Shown: in pieces, positions 24,005 through 34,811 of the stretch
Numbering within the stretch: position 1 is the first letter of the stretch
Layout: every line of letters begins with the position of its first letter
From: Chaunax sp. Z400
Taxonomy: Eukaryota > Chordata > Actinopteri > Lophiiformes > Chaunacidae
Direction of reading: 5' to 3'
Length of the DNA: 64,000 nt
NCBI GenBank assembly: GCA_037577475.1
Contig: CM075184.1
Location: forward strand, 12,700,094 to 12,764,093
Translations under genes and position numbers: made by a program
The notes under the pieces: generated by a model
Databases searched by the model: none
Seen by the model: only the letters and a program-made list of their open reading frames with translations
What the model was told of the DNA's origin: nothing

Positions 24005-24724
24005 GTGTCTCTCCTCTGAGCGGCCTGTCCTGTCCTGATGCCAGCCAGCTGCTCTGTGGAAAAGCCATTGGCTCAGCACATTGCTATCTTAACCCCTCCT
24101 TCCCATCTGAATCTCTTCCACAGCCAACCTCGCTCTCGCTTTCTCTGCGGCCCTCCTCCCTCTGCCGAGCTGAGAGCATAGAAGATAATCAGATTTCACA
24201 TTTACACTCAACAAAATCATCCCCCGCATAATCACTTGCTGTCACTGATGTTGCATTATGCTAATGCACACGGCGTAGTCTCAGTTCAGGAGCATTAAGG
24301 GCAGCTAAAAATATCCTAACTGACTGATAGAAGTGAGTTCCACAGCAGATGCAGATAACATTTTGACCATGTGTATGTTAAGTGATGTACTGAGGAGAGT
24401 TGGCAGCTGTTCAGACGTGCTGCAGGAGTTACAACTGATGATCTTTTTTATCCATTACATTTAATTTGTACAGACATTTGCTCACCACATTTTTCCAGAG
24501 CCTAAGGCGATCTTGAAATTGCTTAATTTGTTTAATCAACGCTCCAAAATTCAAAGTATATTGAGCCGAAAAAAGCAGCAAAGTCTCACACTTGTGAAAC
24601 TTGTGGCATTTTTGGGTTACTGGAAGACATGTTTCGAGACTTGAAATGCTCTAACGCAAGGACACAAACACAAAACAAAAGTCTATGAATGAAAAAAAAA
24701 TCCCGCTGCTATTTGTTCAGCTCA

Positions 24725-25410
24725 GATTTGGCCCCGTTTACACGACAAAAGTTTTGCTAAAACCAGAAAAAGTTTTGCATTCAAACAACCACGTTGTGAA
24801 AACGATCCTCATTCACACGGATTTGCAAAAAACTATTGAAAAAGCTGTAGGATGCATGCCAGGCCAGTAGTTGGCGGTGTAACTTTTCAAAATCAACACC
24901 ACAGAATAATAATAATACCACATGCCTGCATAAAAACCCTTACTTATACAGCGCAGTGAAAATACAAAGAGATGAAGTCCGTTATTTGAAGAACAAGCAC
25001 AGAAGATGATCGCTAAACTGGGGAGATAGTGAAATATATTAGCTTTTATGTTCGTTGTTACGTAGTTCGTCATGCCTCTCAACATTGCGGAATGATGGCA
25101 TAACTGAACGCACACACCGAGGTGGCATTGTGACGCCTTGGGCTGGTCCAGTTTGAACACACTGAGGGGATCACAGAGAAGGGAATTCATTTTGGTGCTC
25201 TTGTACAATGCCTGTCTGAAAGTGGCTACAGTTTTCACTAGAATTGTGTTTTGCCAGTTTGCAGCACTGACGCTTTCAAAAGGTTACACTCCGGAACCCG
25301 TTTTTCAGGGCATTTTCAGGCCCCCAAAAGGCCATTTGACATCGTGTGAACAAAAGGCCAAACTGCAAGAAAAGGTTATGGTTTTATGTAAAAATGTTGT
25401 GTGACCTTAA
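24725..25410. mobile_element. Non-autonomous DNA element with degraded inverted ends
   Basis: The left end ggccccgtttacacgacaaa pairs approximately with the right part catcgtgtgaacaaaaggcc near 25340. The left 180 bases share ordered motifs with 13605-13795. No transposase is visible. The 3' boundary is uncertain. A further repeat block with caggtggcagcaacaagcca and aacgaagaagactgcaag follows at 25440-25560. Confidence 0.5.
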
Positions 25411-26244
25411 GGTTTTTGACATTGAGTTGTGTGGATGAGGAGTTGTCTACGAGAATGCTGCCTCACTATTCCACTCAACAGGTGGCAGCAACAAGCCAGG
25501 ATACGCTGTAATGCACCAGAAATTCAACGAAGAAGACTGCAAGCAAGTAAACAGTCAAAGGTTGTCTAGTTGTTTTATTTTGTTTATCTTGACATTTTAT
25601 TGCAGAAATGTCATATGTTACATCTATAATAGTTATTTCTCTATCCAAACTGTTCTATTACTTTCTTTTAATTTATCTTTTCACAACTATATACTGTTTT
25701 AAACAAAGATTGTTCATTAAGATAAACAATATTTCCTTAAGAGCAACAGAATATGTATTGTATTAAATGGCACGTATATAGTTTTAAACCAAACCTCAGG
25801 TAGATGAAGAGTAAAACTCACAAAAACTCAAATCTGTTAGGCCTCTTCAGGGACACTGCTCTCCTGTGGCCAAATGTCACAGTGCAATTTCTATATTCCA
25901 ACATGTATTTCTAGCACACTCCATTAAACATCCTCATGAAGGCATTATTGATTAAAAAGCAGCGTTGGACACCTGCTTCCTGGTGGTTTAAGACTAGAAA
26001 CAAGGAATCATTTTCATGTCCATGACGTGTCAAATATAGAAATGAGTTAAGTGAAACCAATGCTCCATAATGACTTAAAGACTTCCTGTTCTTGACTGTC
26101 AAGGTTGGCAATTATTGATTTGAAGATGGAACCTGCACAAACCTACTGGAACAATAATGACAGCTAAAATCAGGAACATTTAAGGGGAGTAATCAATTAT
26201 CTCAACTCCACAGCATTGACAGAAGCCATTGAGCACTTCCAAGG
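25411..26244. other. Intergenic sequence left of the znf609 3' end
   Basis: No gene recognised. The first 150 bases are repeat-like (see the preceding element); the rest is AT-rich unique-looking sequence. Confidence 0.5.
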
Positions 26245-29200
26245 ACAGATTGTCTCATAAAAAGATTTATTTTTGTTCCAGCCCAAATTTACAAAGGCAA
26301 GTTACAGAGTATTGTATAAAAAAGAACCATGATAATGTACACTTTACACAAACTCCTGAAGGGTGGGAGACAGGGGAGGGTGAAGAGTTCTGAATGTTCT
26401 CACACAGAAAGAAAATGAAGACATTGTAAACATCCTTGCAAGCACCAGATCTGGTACTTTTTTTGGGGGGGAAGGGTTTTGTGTGACAGTGGGTGGGTCA
26501 GGAAAAGACAAACAAGCAAGTGTCTCTGTGTTTTTACAGAAGAAGGTTCAACTAGGCACCAATTGAGACAACTGCTGGCCAATAAATATACTCTTCACCA
26601 TGAAACAAATACAGTCCTGCAAAATACAAGAGCCAAGCACTTTCCAATATGTTGATAGCAAACATTACTTTTCTGGCTTTTTATACACTTTAGGATATAT
26701 GATTTTCACTGGGCTTTGCTTACTACTGAGATAACATTACTAGTCTCAGAGAGAGAACAAATGCACTTGTCACAACCATGTCTGATAAAACTATATGTAC
26801 TGTATGCAGTCTGCTGGTACTAAAACCCACTGACTTTAATGACGACATCACAGCTGCCTAGATTACCCTTACAGATTAAGTACAAGTCAAACACCACCAC
26901 ATTCATCTTATTCGTGTCAGCCATTCTTCTTTAAAATGTGCGAAAAGTCAAAAAGATATCATCTTGAAAACTTCTGTGGGATGAGAAAATGGCAACTTAT
27001 TCACTGGGAATGTCCAAGAACCTCAACAAGAAGAGGTGCCGTTTCATAACTGTGAGTAATGCCTCCACAAACCGCTAACATCTACCTCCAGAAGGTGTTA
27101 GAAATGAGATTAACTGGTGGTTTATGGATTTGAACACATACAGTATTAAATGAGGATAAAACAACAATGGGAACATTAAAATGATTGTGAAACCAAAATC
27201 AATAAAATTAAATTTAATGACAACATGGTCAATATTTTACTCATTATAATGCATCAGAGAAACACAAAGACTGTTCACAACCCACAACAGCATGGTATGA
27301 CATAAAACCTTTCCTAATTCCTCATCCTGAGCCAACCTGTCATTTCTGAATCAACCTCTTCCAGCTCGGAGTAGAAAATGTGCTTTTCTTCACACCCATA
27401 AACAGATTTCCTTTGAAATCAATGCAAACAGCATATGGATAGAATTTCACTTACAACCCCTGAGGTATACCAGAACTGTAATTTAAAGCCAGACCATGTT
27501 GACACTGGCTTTTTTTTGTGTAGACTCAATGTTAACCAGACTTGTTTGAATTTACAGAGAAGCACCACCAGTTTAAAACCCAGCAGAGAGTCTTGGGAAA
27601 CTGGCCACCTTCAGTTTTGTGTAGTGACCGACATCCTGTTTCACACATTTTACCATGTTAGCTTCTCACTTTCTATGTAAGCTCAACGTTGCATCTGATT
27701 GGCTCATGTTTGTTTTGACACAGTAACAGATGAAAGATGTTTTGGATCATTTCATGCACTTCTTTTCAACGTGCCGGTAGTTGAGCTTACAGCACAAGAC
27801 AGCAACTGAACAAAGCAAACTGGTGTCTGAGGTATCAGCCTCACTGGCCCAGTTTGAAACTGATCCAAAGCTTGATACTGGTATGAAACCCATGCGAGCA
27901 ACTATGTGAGGTGGATGTGTGTCATGATGAAGTCACACAAGCAAGCAAAGCACCAAAAGATATTTTTTACCTTTTTACCATTAGCCTAAAATCAGACTGC
28001 TTCAACAATTGGCTTTCAGTTCATCTGACTTGTGTGTCAGTTTCAATTAAATTGTCTGGAACCAATCTAAACTGAACAGTGTATGCTGGGATGAATGGAC
28101 ATGTGAAACCAAGCTTGTGTTGATAAAGTAGAGGTCAAATAAAAGAAATGGGGCAGAGAAGAAGCACAGTGAGACTTTTAAGGACTGTAGCATTTATGAT
28201 CAGAGCACATCATGTCAAAACGCTGTGAAGACTGCAAGCTATTTAACAGTTGCGTACTGGGATAAATATGAACATTTATGCACATAAAAGTAGGCTTAAA
28301 GTTTATAATACAGCAGGAAATACATTTTGAGTGAAATTTCACATTGTTTACCGAAAACAATCAAACCTGACGAGCTGACTAAGCACAATCTTACAGTAAA
28401 AACACCCAAACCTTCACAAAAAGCCTGATGCAGTGATGCCAATGCCCCATGAATTCATCGCTTGCTTATGTGGCTTCATCCTTTTGAATGAGTGTAAAGA
28501 CAGACCCTTTCGTCGAGAGGGAAAACAGGACTCCTACCAGCGTCAGACACATTCAAGGATGAACACAATGATATGGAGTAAAGTATTACTAAGAAAAGAA
28601 AACATGAATAGTGTTAATTCTCCAATGAGGTGTGTGCGGTCCCTTCGCAAAACATGAAAACATCATCCCTGAAACGAGACCCGAGGGTTCTAAGGGGATG
28701 GGAATCAACAATGATGATGGAAAATTAAACAACCTTCAGTCTCAGGCTCTCAAGTCTCTGAAGAAAGCAGCTGTTGCCATATTCCCTCTCCCCAAGAAAT
28801 ATAGCCAAACATTTGTCAAGTTTAGGATATACTGTTGTTTCACGGCATACATTAAGCCAAAGACATAAGAGTTGAATCATTTCAATACGATTCACTTTTT
28901 TTTTCAGTCTTTAATTTAGTTTGACTCCCCTTTCCCATCAGCCACCCAACATCCCCTGCCAATTTCTTTCTGCGCGTGACAAAAACAATGCAGACAAATT
29001 AAAAAAGAAAAAAGCTGTTGTGGCATTCCAATAGTCTCTTTTTGCATTGTATTTGTTGACAGTGCAAAGACTAGATAATCAGCGGGTTGGTGTTTCCTCT
29101 GCGTGATGAGGCAGAGTGATGGCTTTGAACCTGGGTTAGTATCAGTCCCGTTACAGTCCGAGGTCCAGAAAATTTTGGGTCGTTTACGTGGGGAGGAAAA

Positions 29201-29361
29201 AAAACAACTACAATCTGCCTCCCCTTCAGACAGAAGAAATAAAAGTATTGATAGAAACACCATTCAACTGATGTCTAAAAGGAAACACCCCGGAGATTCT
29301 CTCCTCATGTGAGCCAGTCACATGAATCTTTGCAGGGTTGAGGTGTGACGGTCAGGTTTCC
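26245..29361 (-). other. znf609: Probable znf609 3' UTR (terminal exon)
   Basis: On the minus strand the acceptor CTTTGTATCTTTCACAG ends at 29362 and would receive the donor that follows the stop codon at 30487. The region downstream has no conserved coding frame. It ends in a segment with an AATAAA at 26271-26266. A 3' UTR of about 3.1 kb is in keeping with the long 3' UTR of mammalian ZNF609. The 28916-29263 minus frame is open but shows no coding conservation I can recognise. Extent and splicing are inferred. Confidence 0.5.
26266..26271 (-). terminator. znf609: Poly(A) signal candidate of znf609
   Basis: AATAAA on the minus strand, followed within 30 bases by a T-rich stretch. It is the best-placed canonical signal for the long 3' UTR. 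Cleavage would fall at about 26240-26255. Earlier alternative signals were not excluded. Confidence 0.4.
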
Positions 29362-30487
29362 CTGTGAAAGATACAAAGGAAATGCTTGTTTAGTAGATGA
29401 TCATTAAAATGGCAGCAATAAACAAATGCTTTACACTTTTACAACTCCTCTCTGCATGGAATGTAAGACCATTTACTCAAGAGCTTTACGTAAGTATAAT
29501 TTGATACTGTAGAGTAGGATTTTACATACAATATATGATTAGCTGAAAAAAATAATTTTTTAATGTTTTTATAACTATGTCAAATGGCTTTTTCTAATTG
29601 AACAATCAACATTAAAATACTGTTTACACTTTATTACATTATTCATAGTAATTTGCAATAACAAATAGATGGCTGTTATTGATAGTATTTTGCCCCTTTT
29701 AGAGCATATTGATGAAAATACCTTTATTTTAATAGAAGTTTGAGTTTTATTTGTATTTGAGTCTAGTTTTGTAGTATTTTTATGTAAAAGAAAGTATTAC
29801 TCCTTCCACCACTGGAGCAAAGTTATTAATGTTAGTTTGTTGGCCTTGCAGCTTGCACCCAGCTAATGTTAGGCTGTCTTATAACACTGCATTAGATTCG
29901 TCCAGGTGTACCTAATAAACTGGCAACTGAGGGCACATGTATTTATGAAGTCACTCAGCTGTAATTTCAAAGAGCTGCCACTAGATGTCAGTGCAGGCTG
30001 CTCTGACTCAGTGTCCTGGTGGGCTCGTCCCACATCTCCATTATCACCGCAGTGATCCACTTGTCCTCAGAGGACCTACTTAGGATGGATGAGCCGAGGG
30101 GCTAAATGCTACACTGCGTTTTCTACTAGATTGCAGCAAAGAAGTAAGATCTTTGTTTAGGCAGGCTTTGTTGTCTTTACAGGTTGCAGCCACATAAATG
30201 TTGGATGGAAAGGGTGGAGGTGTTATTTTCACTTCAAATTAAATAAACCAGACAAATTAACATGCAGTATTTGTTGACAGGACAATCTACATCTGTGCCA
30301 GTACTCATAACTCATCACCTTAGTGTTTTAACTGGACTTATGTGCCTTGTTTATGAGAAACACAATGTCTGCTACCTGTATTTGTCTGGTTTGCAAATAC
30401 TGACCAGTCTATGCGTCTCATTTATTATGCTTGTGTTTTGCTTCACTGTCAGTCTTCTGTGTGTCTCTCCAGCTATGGGGGTCTTAC
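29362..30487 (-). other. znf609: Probable 3' UTR intron of znf609, or continuous 3' UTR
   Basis: A donor ACG|GTAAGA begins five bases after the stop codon and a strong acceptor lies at 29362. The interval contains an interspersed repeat (about 29455-29815, ending attactccttccaccactgg, the same family as 10308-10845). Repeat content and splice signals favour an intron over retained UTR. Confidence 0.5.
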
Positions 30488-30492
30488 CGTTC

Positions 30493-30566
30493 TCACCTCC
30501 GCGGTGGTGGGTAGAGGGAGGGGGTTGCTGCTTGTTGGCTGGCAACAATAGCTGATGAGGAGAGAC
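30493..30566 (-). CDS. znf609: znf609 last coding exon (C-terminus and stop)
   Basis: The acceptor CTCGCCGTAG is followed by two bases completing a Gly codon, then LSSSAIVASQQAATPSLYPP and PRR, stop TGA at 30495-30493. Human ZNF609 ends, from memory, GLSSTAIVASQQGSTPSLYPPPRR, so the C-terminus is nearly identical. This ending, unlike the one I recall for ZNF608, identifies the paralogue. The exon probably continues five bases past the stop to 30488, where GTAAGA begins. Confidence 0.95.
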
Positions 30567-30809
30567 CTACGGCGAGTTGGAAAATGTATGGCTATCAGTG
30601 ATATTCCCTATTTACGTTCTGATTAGATCCCTGATTTGACTTCAATTAACAATCTGCATGTACTTAATACTCTATTTATTGTTAATTTAAGTAACTGGCC
30701 TTAATCTACTCTTAATGTACAGTACCTCATTAAGCATGTTAGAACAGTGGAACATTTAGTAGAGTGAATCCACTGTCAGACAGCAGAGGATAACCAAGGA
30801 CTGACTGAC
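30567..30809 (-). other. znf609: Short intron of znf609
   Basis: A 243-bp intron with donor CAG|GTCAGT and acceptor CCGTAG, phase 1. Nothing else was seen in it. Confidence 0.9.
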
Positions 30810-31190
30810 CTGTGGCGTAGGACAGGTCATATTGCCCTGAGAGCAGGGGGTATCCCAGGTGGTGGTGAGAGGGCATGATGCGCTGGGAAGGTGAGGATCG
30901 AGGTCGGTCCATGTCTCTTTCTCTTTCCCTTTCGCGCTCTCTTTCCCGATCTCTGTCTCCACCAGCTCCTCTGTCCTGCTCCCGTTCCCTGTCATGGGGT
31001 GGCTTGTCACCTACTGTGGGGGATTTGCTCTTGTATTGGCTGGCATGTTGATGCAGGATATCCAGGGCTTTGGAGTCCGTGGCTGTTTTGGTGACAGTAG
31101 GGCTAGCGCGAGATTTGTCGCTGCCTTCCTCACCGCCGGTTATTTTACTGCCATATGGAGAAAATGGATAGCCTCCAGGTAGATACGAAC
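30810..31190 (-). CDS. znf609: znf609 exon, C-terminal region with Arg/Glu/Asp repeats
   Basis: The exon is 381 nt: two bases, 126 codons, one base, with acceptor TCTCTTTTAG and donor CAG|GTCAGT. It encodes GSYLPGGYPFSPYGSKITGG, then SKALDILHQHASQYKSKSPT, an alternating RD/RE stretch of about 20 residues (30895-30960), and PSQRIMPSHHHLGYPLLSG. Human ZNF609, from memory, has SKALDILQQHASHYKSKSPT and a Gly-rich segment where the charged repeat lies here, followed by SPSQRLMSTHHHHHHLGY. The swap of Gly-rich for charged repeat shows that this linker evolves freely. Confidence 0.95.
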
Positions 31191-32032
31191 CTAAAAGAGA
31201 TTAAGAAAATTGATGATTCAAATTTAGGTTTATATGGAATACAAATGTGACAACTGATGATTGATTATTCTCATTAATGCTCATATCAGTTAAGCTTAAT
31301 AGTCAATACAATTGATTTTGGACACCAGCCAGTCCAGACTTTTGGAAAAGATGTCCCATTGTCTGCTTTATAAAGCTATATCCAGGCACTGGGATTTTAA
31401 CAGTCTAGTACCAGGTTATTTACTCTGCATAAGAAAGTTTTACTGTAGGTACATGGATGGTTGTATATACGCTATATATAGAACATAATAGTTGCCATGT
31501 CTAGTGGTGCATCATCAATTATGTTTGTGTGATAAAAGCACATTTATTGTATATACACACACACTCGTCATTGGGCTACAGATATCAGACCCTACAGGAA
31601 TATGTGGATCAACACAAATTGAGCCAGTCCCAAAAGTATTTATGAGTTCTTGTAATTTTACCAAACCCTTCAATTTTCAGCAAAAAAAAAAAAAAAATTC
31701 AAGAATGCCTACAATGTTTTCTACTATATGCTATACTTTACATGTAATAATCCCTTTCAGAACCACTGTAATGAACATTGGACAAACAAAATCAATCATT
31801 GATTGACTTGACTTAAGTTCTAGATTACCACTATGGTGTATTTTGCCTCCACTAAGCTATAACAAATCATTTCTTGCTGCTTTACAATTTTTAAACACAA
31901 CTGCAATTTCTAACAATATAAGACAATTCTGCAAATTACAGAGTTTTTATGCAGAAAATTCAGTCAATAAATGAAAAGATCACCAAAATCTCAGAGATCC
32001 CGCTGTGTTTTCAAAAACCAATGTATGCATAC
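31191..32032 (-). other. znf609: Intron of znf609
   Basis: An 842-bp phase-1 intron with donor CCAG|GTATGC and acceptor TTTTAG. It contains an A-run at 31681-31696 and otherwise nothing recognised. Confidence 0.9.
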
Positions 32033-32399
32033 CTGGGTAATTCTGCATCATGACTGACGGCATGCCCCTGTATCCAGGGTGGCTGGGGTCATAGCCTTGT
32101 CCATATGGGTAACCATGCATGTAGGGCATGTACCCTTGGTGCTGTGCTAGTGGTGATGAGAACTGCATGTGGGGATTGGATCGAGAGTCTTTGCTCATGG
32201 CCCGGTGTTCCTCAGAAGTGATTCTGTGATCACTACCCTCTTTCCCGTCCTCCTTGGGCCCACTTTGACTTTCCTTGGTCCTGGGCCTGTCATCCTTTAA
32301 TTTACGATCGCGTTCCCGCTCTCTGTCCCTTTCATCTTTCCATCGAGGTTGTTGCTGCTGGTGTTCGTCTTCTGCTTGGAGCTTCTGGCTCTCAGGGTA
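32033..32399 (-). CDS. znf609: znf609 exon, Gln and Arg/Asp/Glu-rich then MHGY segment
   Basis: The exon is 367 nt, entering in phase 0 and leaving with one base. The acceptor is CCTCAAACAG and the donor CCAG|GTATGC. It starts YPESQKLQAEDEHQQQQPRW, passes through a KDERDRERERDRKLKDDRPR stretch, and ends with YMPYMHGYPYGQGYDPSHPG and YRGMPSVMMQNYPG. The last part is nearly identical to human ZNF609 (YMHGYSYSQSYDPNHPSYRS, MPAVMMQNYPG, from memory). The beginning differs: human has a MWTYVYPAKYSDIK block, which is not present here. Confidence 0.95.
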
Positions 32400-32503
32400 C
32401 TGTTTGAGGCAAAGAAGAAGTTCCAAGTCAGCACAGATAAGCATATTTAAATAATTTTGATTGTCATAACACATTCACAAACACATACTAGATTGGTATT
32501 TAC
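32400..32503 (-). other. znf609: Minimal intron of znf609
   Basis: Only 104 bp, with donor CAG|GTAAAT and acceptor CTTTGCCTCAAACAG, phase 0. Reading through it in the upstream frame meets a stop soon after the donor, so it must be spliced out. Confidence 0.9.
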
Positions 32504-34811
32504 CTGTCTGTACCACATGGCCTGCTCCATCCCTGCCTGACCCCTGGACTCCAGTGCTTGCTTGGAGTCCTCCTTTCCATGATGACCCCCTTCGGTCAAC
32601 TTCATCTTCAGCCCCTCAACTTGCTGGGACTTTTGGTCCTCCCCCTTTATGCTTCCCAGGGATTTGGAGGAGTGCTCAGAGGGTGAGTCCCTGGGTTTGC
32701 TTGGTGGCTGCGGATTCTTTCCAATGTCTGTTTGACTAGGGGCCTTGGAGAGGCTTGGTGGCATTGGGCTCTTTTGTTTCCACTCCTCCTTCATAGATGC
32801 CTCTCGCTCTTTCATGGCTACATCTGACTTCTTCTCAGCTACACGATGTTGTTCAGCCATCTGTCGCTGCCGCTCCTCATATTGTTGTCGGTAGGCTGGG
32901 TTGGTGTTCATTAAGTGGTTATGGTAGGCCTGATCAGGATGGTATGCATACGGAGGGACATAAGCATACTGGTTGTAGTAAAGAGGTTGCATGTACATGT
33001 TGGATCGCTGTTGGATAACCGAGGGTTGCTGTTGCTGCTGGCCAGGAGCACTGCTGTCTGGTTTGCGTTCTTCATGAACCTCAACCTTGACTTTATCCTC
33101 ACCTTGGTCCTGGTCATCATCCTTTTTAATCTTAACTTGACCCTCAGCCACTGGCGTGGCTGGACTGGGCCCACCAAGACTAGGGTTGATGTAATTTGGT
33201 GAGTAATACGTCTCATAGCCGGGGTAGTATGGGGAATCTTTGTTGGGTGTCTGGTTTGGAAATAGTGCTTTTTTGACATTTTCCCTGATGCCTTGGTCTT
33301 CTGTTCTGACTTTGACACCTTCTACTTTCCCTTCGCCATCCTCACCAGCATCTGAAATGTCTGAATATGCTGGGCTATTGGTTTTGACCGAAGAGTTGTC
33401 AGCACCATTCTGGTTCACCACGTGAAGTGGTGTGAGAGGCTGCTGCATTCCAGTGCCATCTATCCGACTGGCTACACCAATGGATGGGCTCGGGGCATTA
33501 TCAGAGAAGCTGTAAATCTTGTCAGCCTCAGCCTTGATACTGGCCAAGCGACTCTGATGTGGATCTGAGGAACCATTGAGGAGTCCCTCTGCCTTTATTA
33601 CTTGATCAGAAGGTTCAGAGTATTGAAGCTTTCCTTCCTCCAGTTTTCCTCCCTTTCCCGGAGGCTTGGGGCTGTCAGCTTCCTTCCCAACATCTTTTTT
33701 CTTCTTGTCTTTCTTCTTCTTGTCTTTGGAGCTACTTGAGGCAGGATCTCCAATGGCAGGGGGTTTAGCCTGAGTGCCTTTCATTTGGGGACTCTTGGGG
33801 ATTCCTTGTATCATTGGGGCAAGTCCCGGGGAAGTATTTGGGTTTCCTGGAGGAAAAGAATACATCTGTTGGGATGCTGTAGAGCCAGGGCCAATGGGCC
33901 TTGGTGACTTCATGTTTTTCTGGGACATTTTATCAGCCTTTGTGCCAGTGCTACCTTTTTTGGACTTGTCTGACCCTCTCTTATCATCTATGCCATCATT
34001 ACTGGCCTCATCAGTGAGGCATAGCCCATCTTCACACCCATCTGTTGGTATACCTCCTGTTTCTGGATCAGTCTCCGCAATTTTCTTTTTACTTTGCTTT
34101 GACCCAAATTTTCCAGGCGATGGAGAGGGACTTTGAGCATCAAAGTTCCGGCCCTTTGGAGTAACTGAGCGTGCTGGAGACGAGCATCCTTTCTGAGAGA
34201 TAGAGGCTCCATTACAGTTTCCTGGTTCGGGGTGGAGAGTTGAGTCCTCTCCATATTCACTGTCTCCATCCAATTCCAACTTTATGTCATCATCATTGTG
34301 GGCACGGGCTTGGTGGTACTTGAGTCCATTGATGTGCTTGTACTTCTTGTTGCAGTTGGGGTGTGGACAGTCAATAAGAACTGGAGAGGGGCAGCTGCGA
34401 TCAAGGGGAGGTGGAAGTGGCTCAGTCTTAATAGAAGGGATAGGTAGACCTGTGGGTCCTGCCCCTCCACAGTTGGAGTTTGTCCGCATACGTTTGTTGC
34501 CTTTGGTATCCTCTGAGCTGGAATTGGGTTCCATATCTGAGGCTGGTTTGGTCTTGCGTTTTCCAGCTGAGGAGGGACTGGCCTTGATGTCCTCTGTGTT
34601 GCTGTTAGGTGGGGTGCGGCGTTCTGATGGCGTCTGGCTTCCCCTTCTGCCCTTGCTGTTTGAGGCAGCTCGGGTCTTGTTGTTGGTGTTGCCCTTGTTG
34701 TCTGACGAGTTGCTGTTCTCATTGATTGGGGTGTTGCTATTCGGTCTCATTCGTTTACCTCGGCCACGGCCATTCCTCATCTCCAGATCACTTGTAGGGG
34801 ATTCACAAAAC
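32504..34811 (-). CDS. znf609: znf609 main exon with the single C2H2 zinc finger
   Basis: This 2308-nt exon holds about two thirds of the coding sequence in the window. The acceptor is CTACTGCAG and the donor CAG|GTAAAT. It begins (R)FCESPTSDLEMRNGRGRGKR, a block almost invariant in ZNF609 and ZNF608. Then follow low-complexity Ser/Asn/Lys stretches, the C2H2 finger (34298-34369), a KDKKKKDKKKKD basic tract (about 33690-33730) that may be a nuclear localisation signal, NGSSDPHQSRLASIKAEADK, NAPSPSIG, SSVKTNSPAYSDISDAGEDG, NMYMQPLYYNQYAYVPPYAY and AYRQQYEERQRQ, ending WYRQ. ZNF609 is a nuclear cofactor reported to work with the cohesin loader NIPBL and the Integrator complex; the fly relative is scribbler/brakeless. 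No frameshift or premature stop is present. Confidence 0.97.
34298..34369 (-). other. znf609: C2H2 zinc finger of ZNF609
   Basis: The finger reads CPHPNC, then NKKYKHINGLKYH, then QARAH. The ligands are Cys at 34369-34367 and 34354-34352 and His at 34315-34313 and 34300-34298: C-x4-C-x12-H-x4-H. The spacing is slightly unusual for a classical finger but is the one conserved in ZNF608 and ZNF609, and all four ligands are intact. The segment just before it (PSPVLIDCPHPNCNKKYKHI) is the most conserved part of the family. Confidence 0.95.

Noticed and set aside
28916..29263. 115-codon minus-strand open frame after znf609
   Set aside because: Lies in the probable 3' UTR; no resemblance to known proteins, and ZNF609 already ends at 30493.
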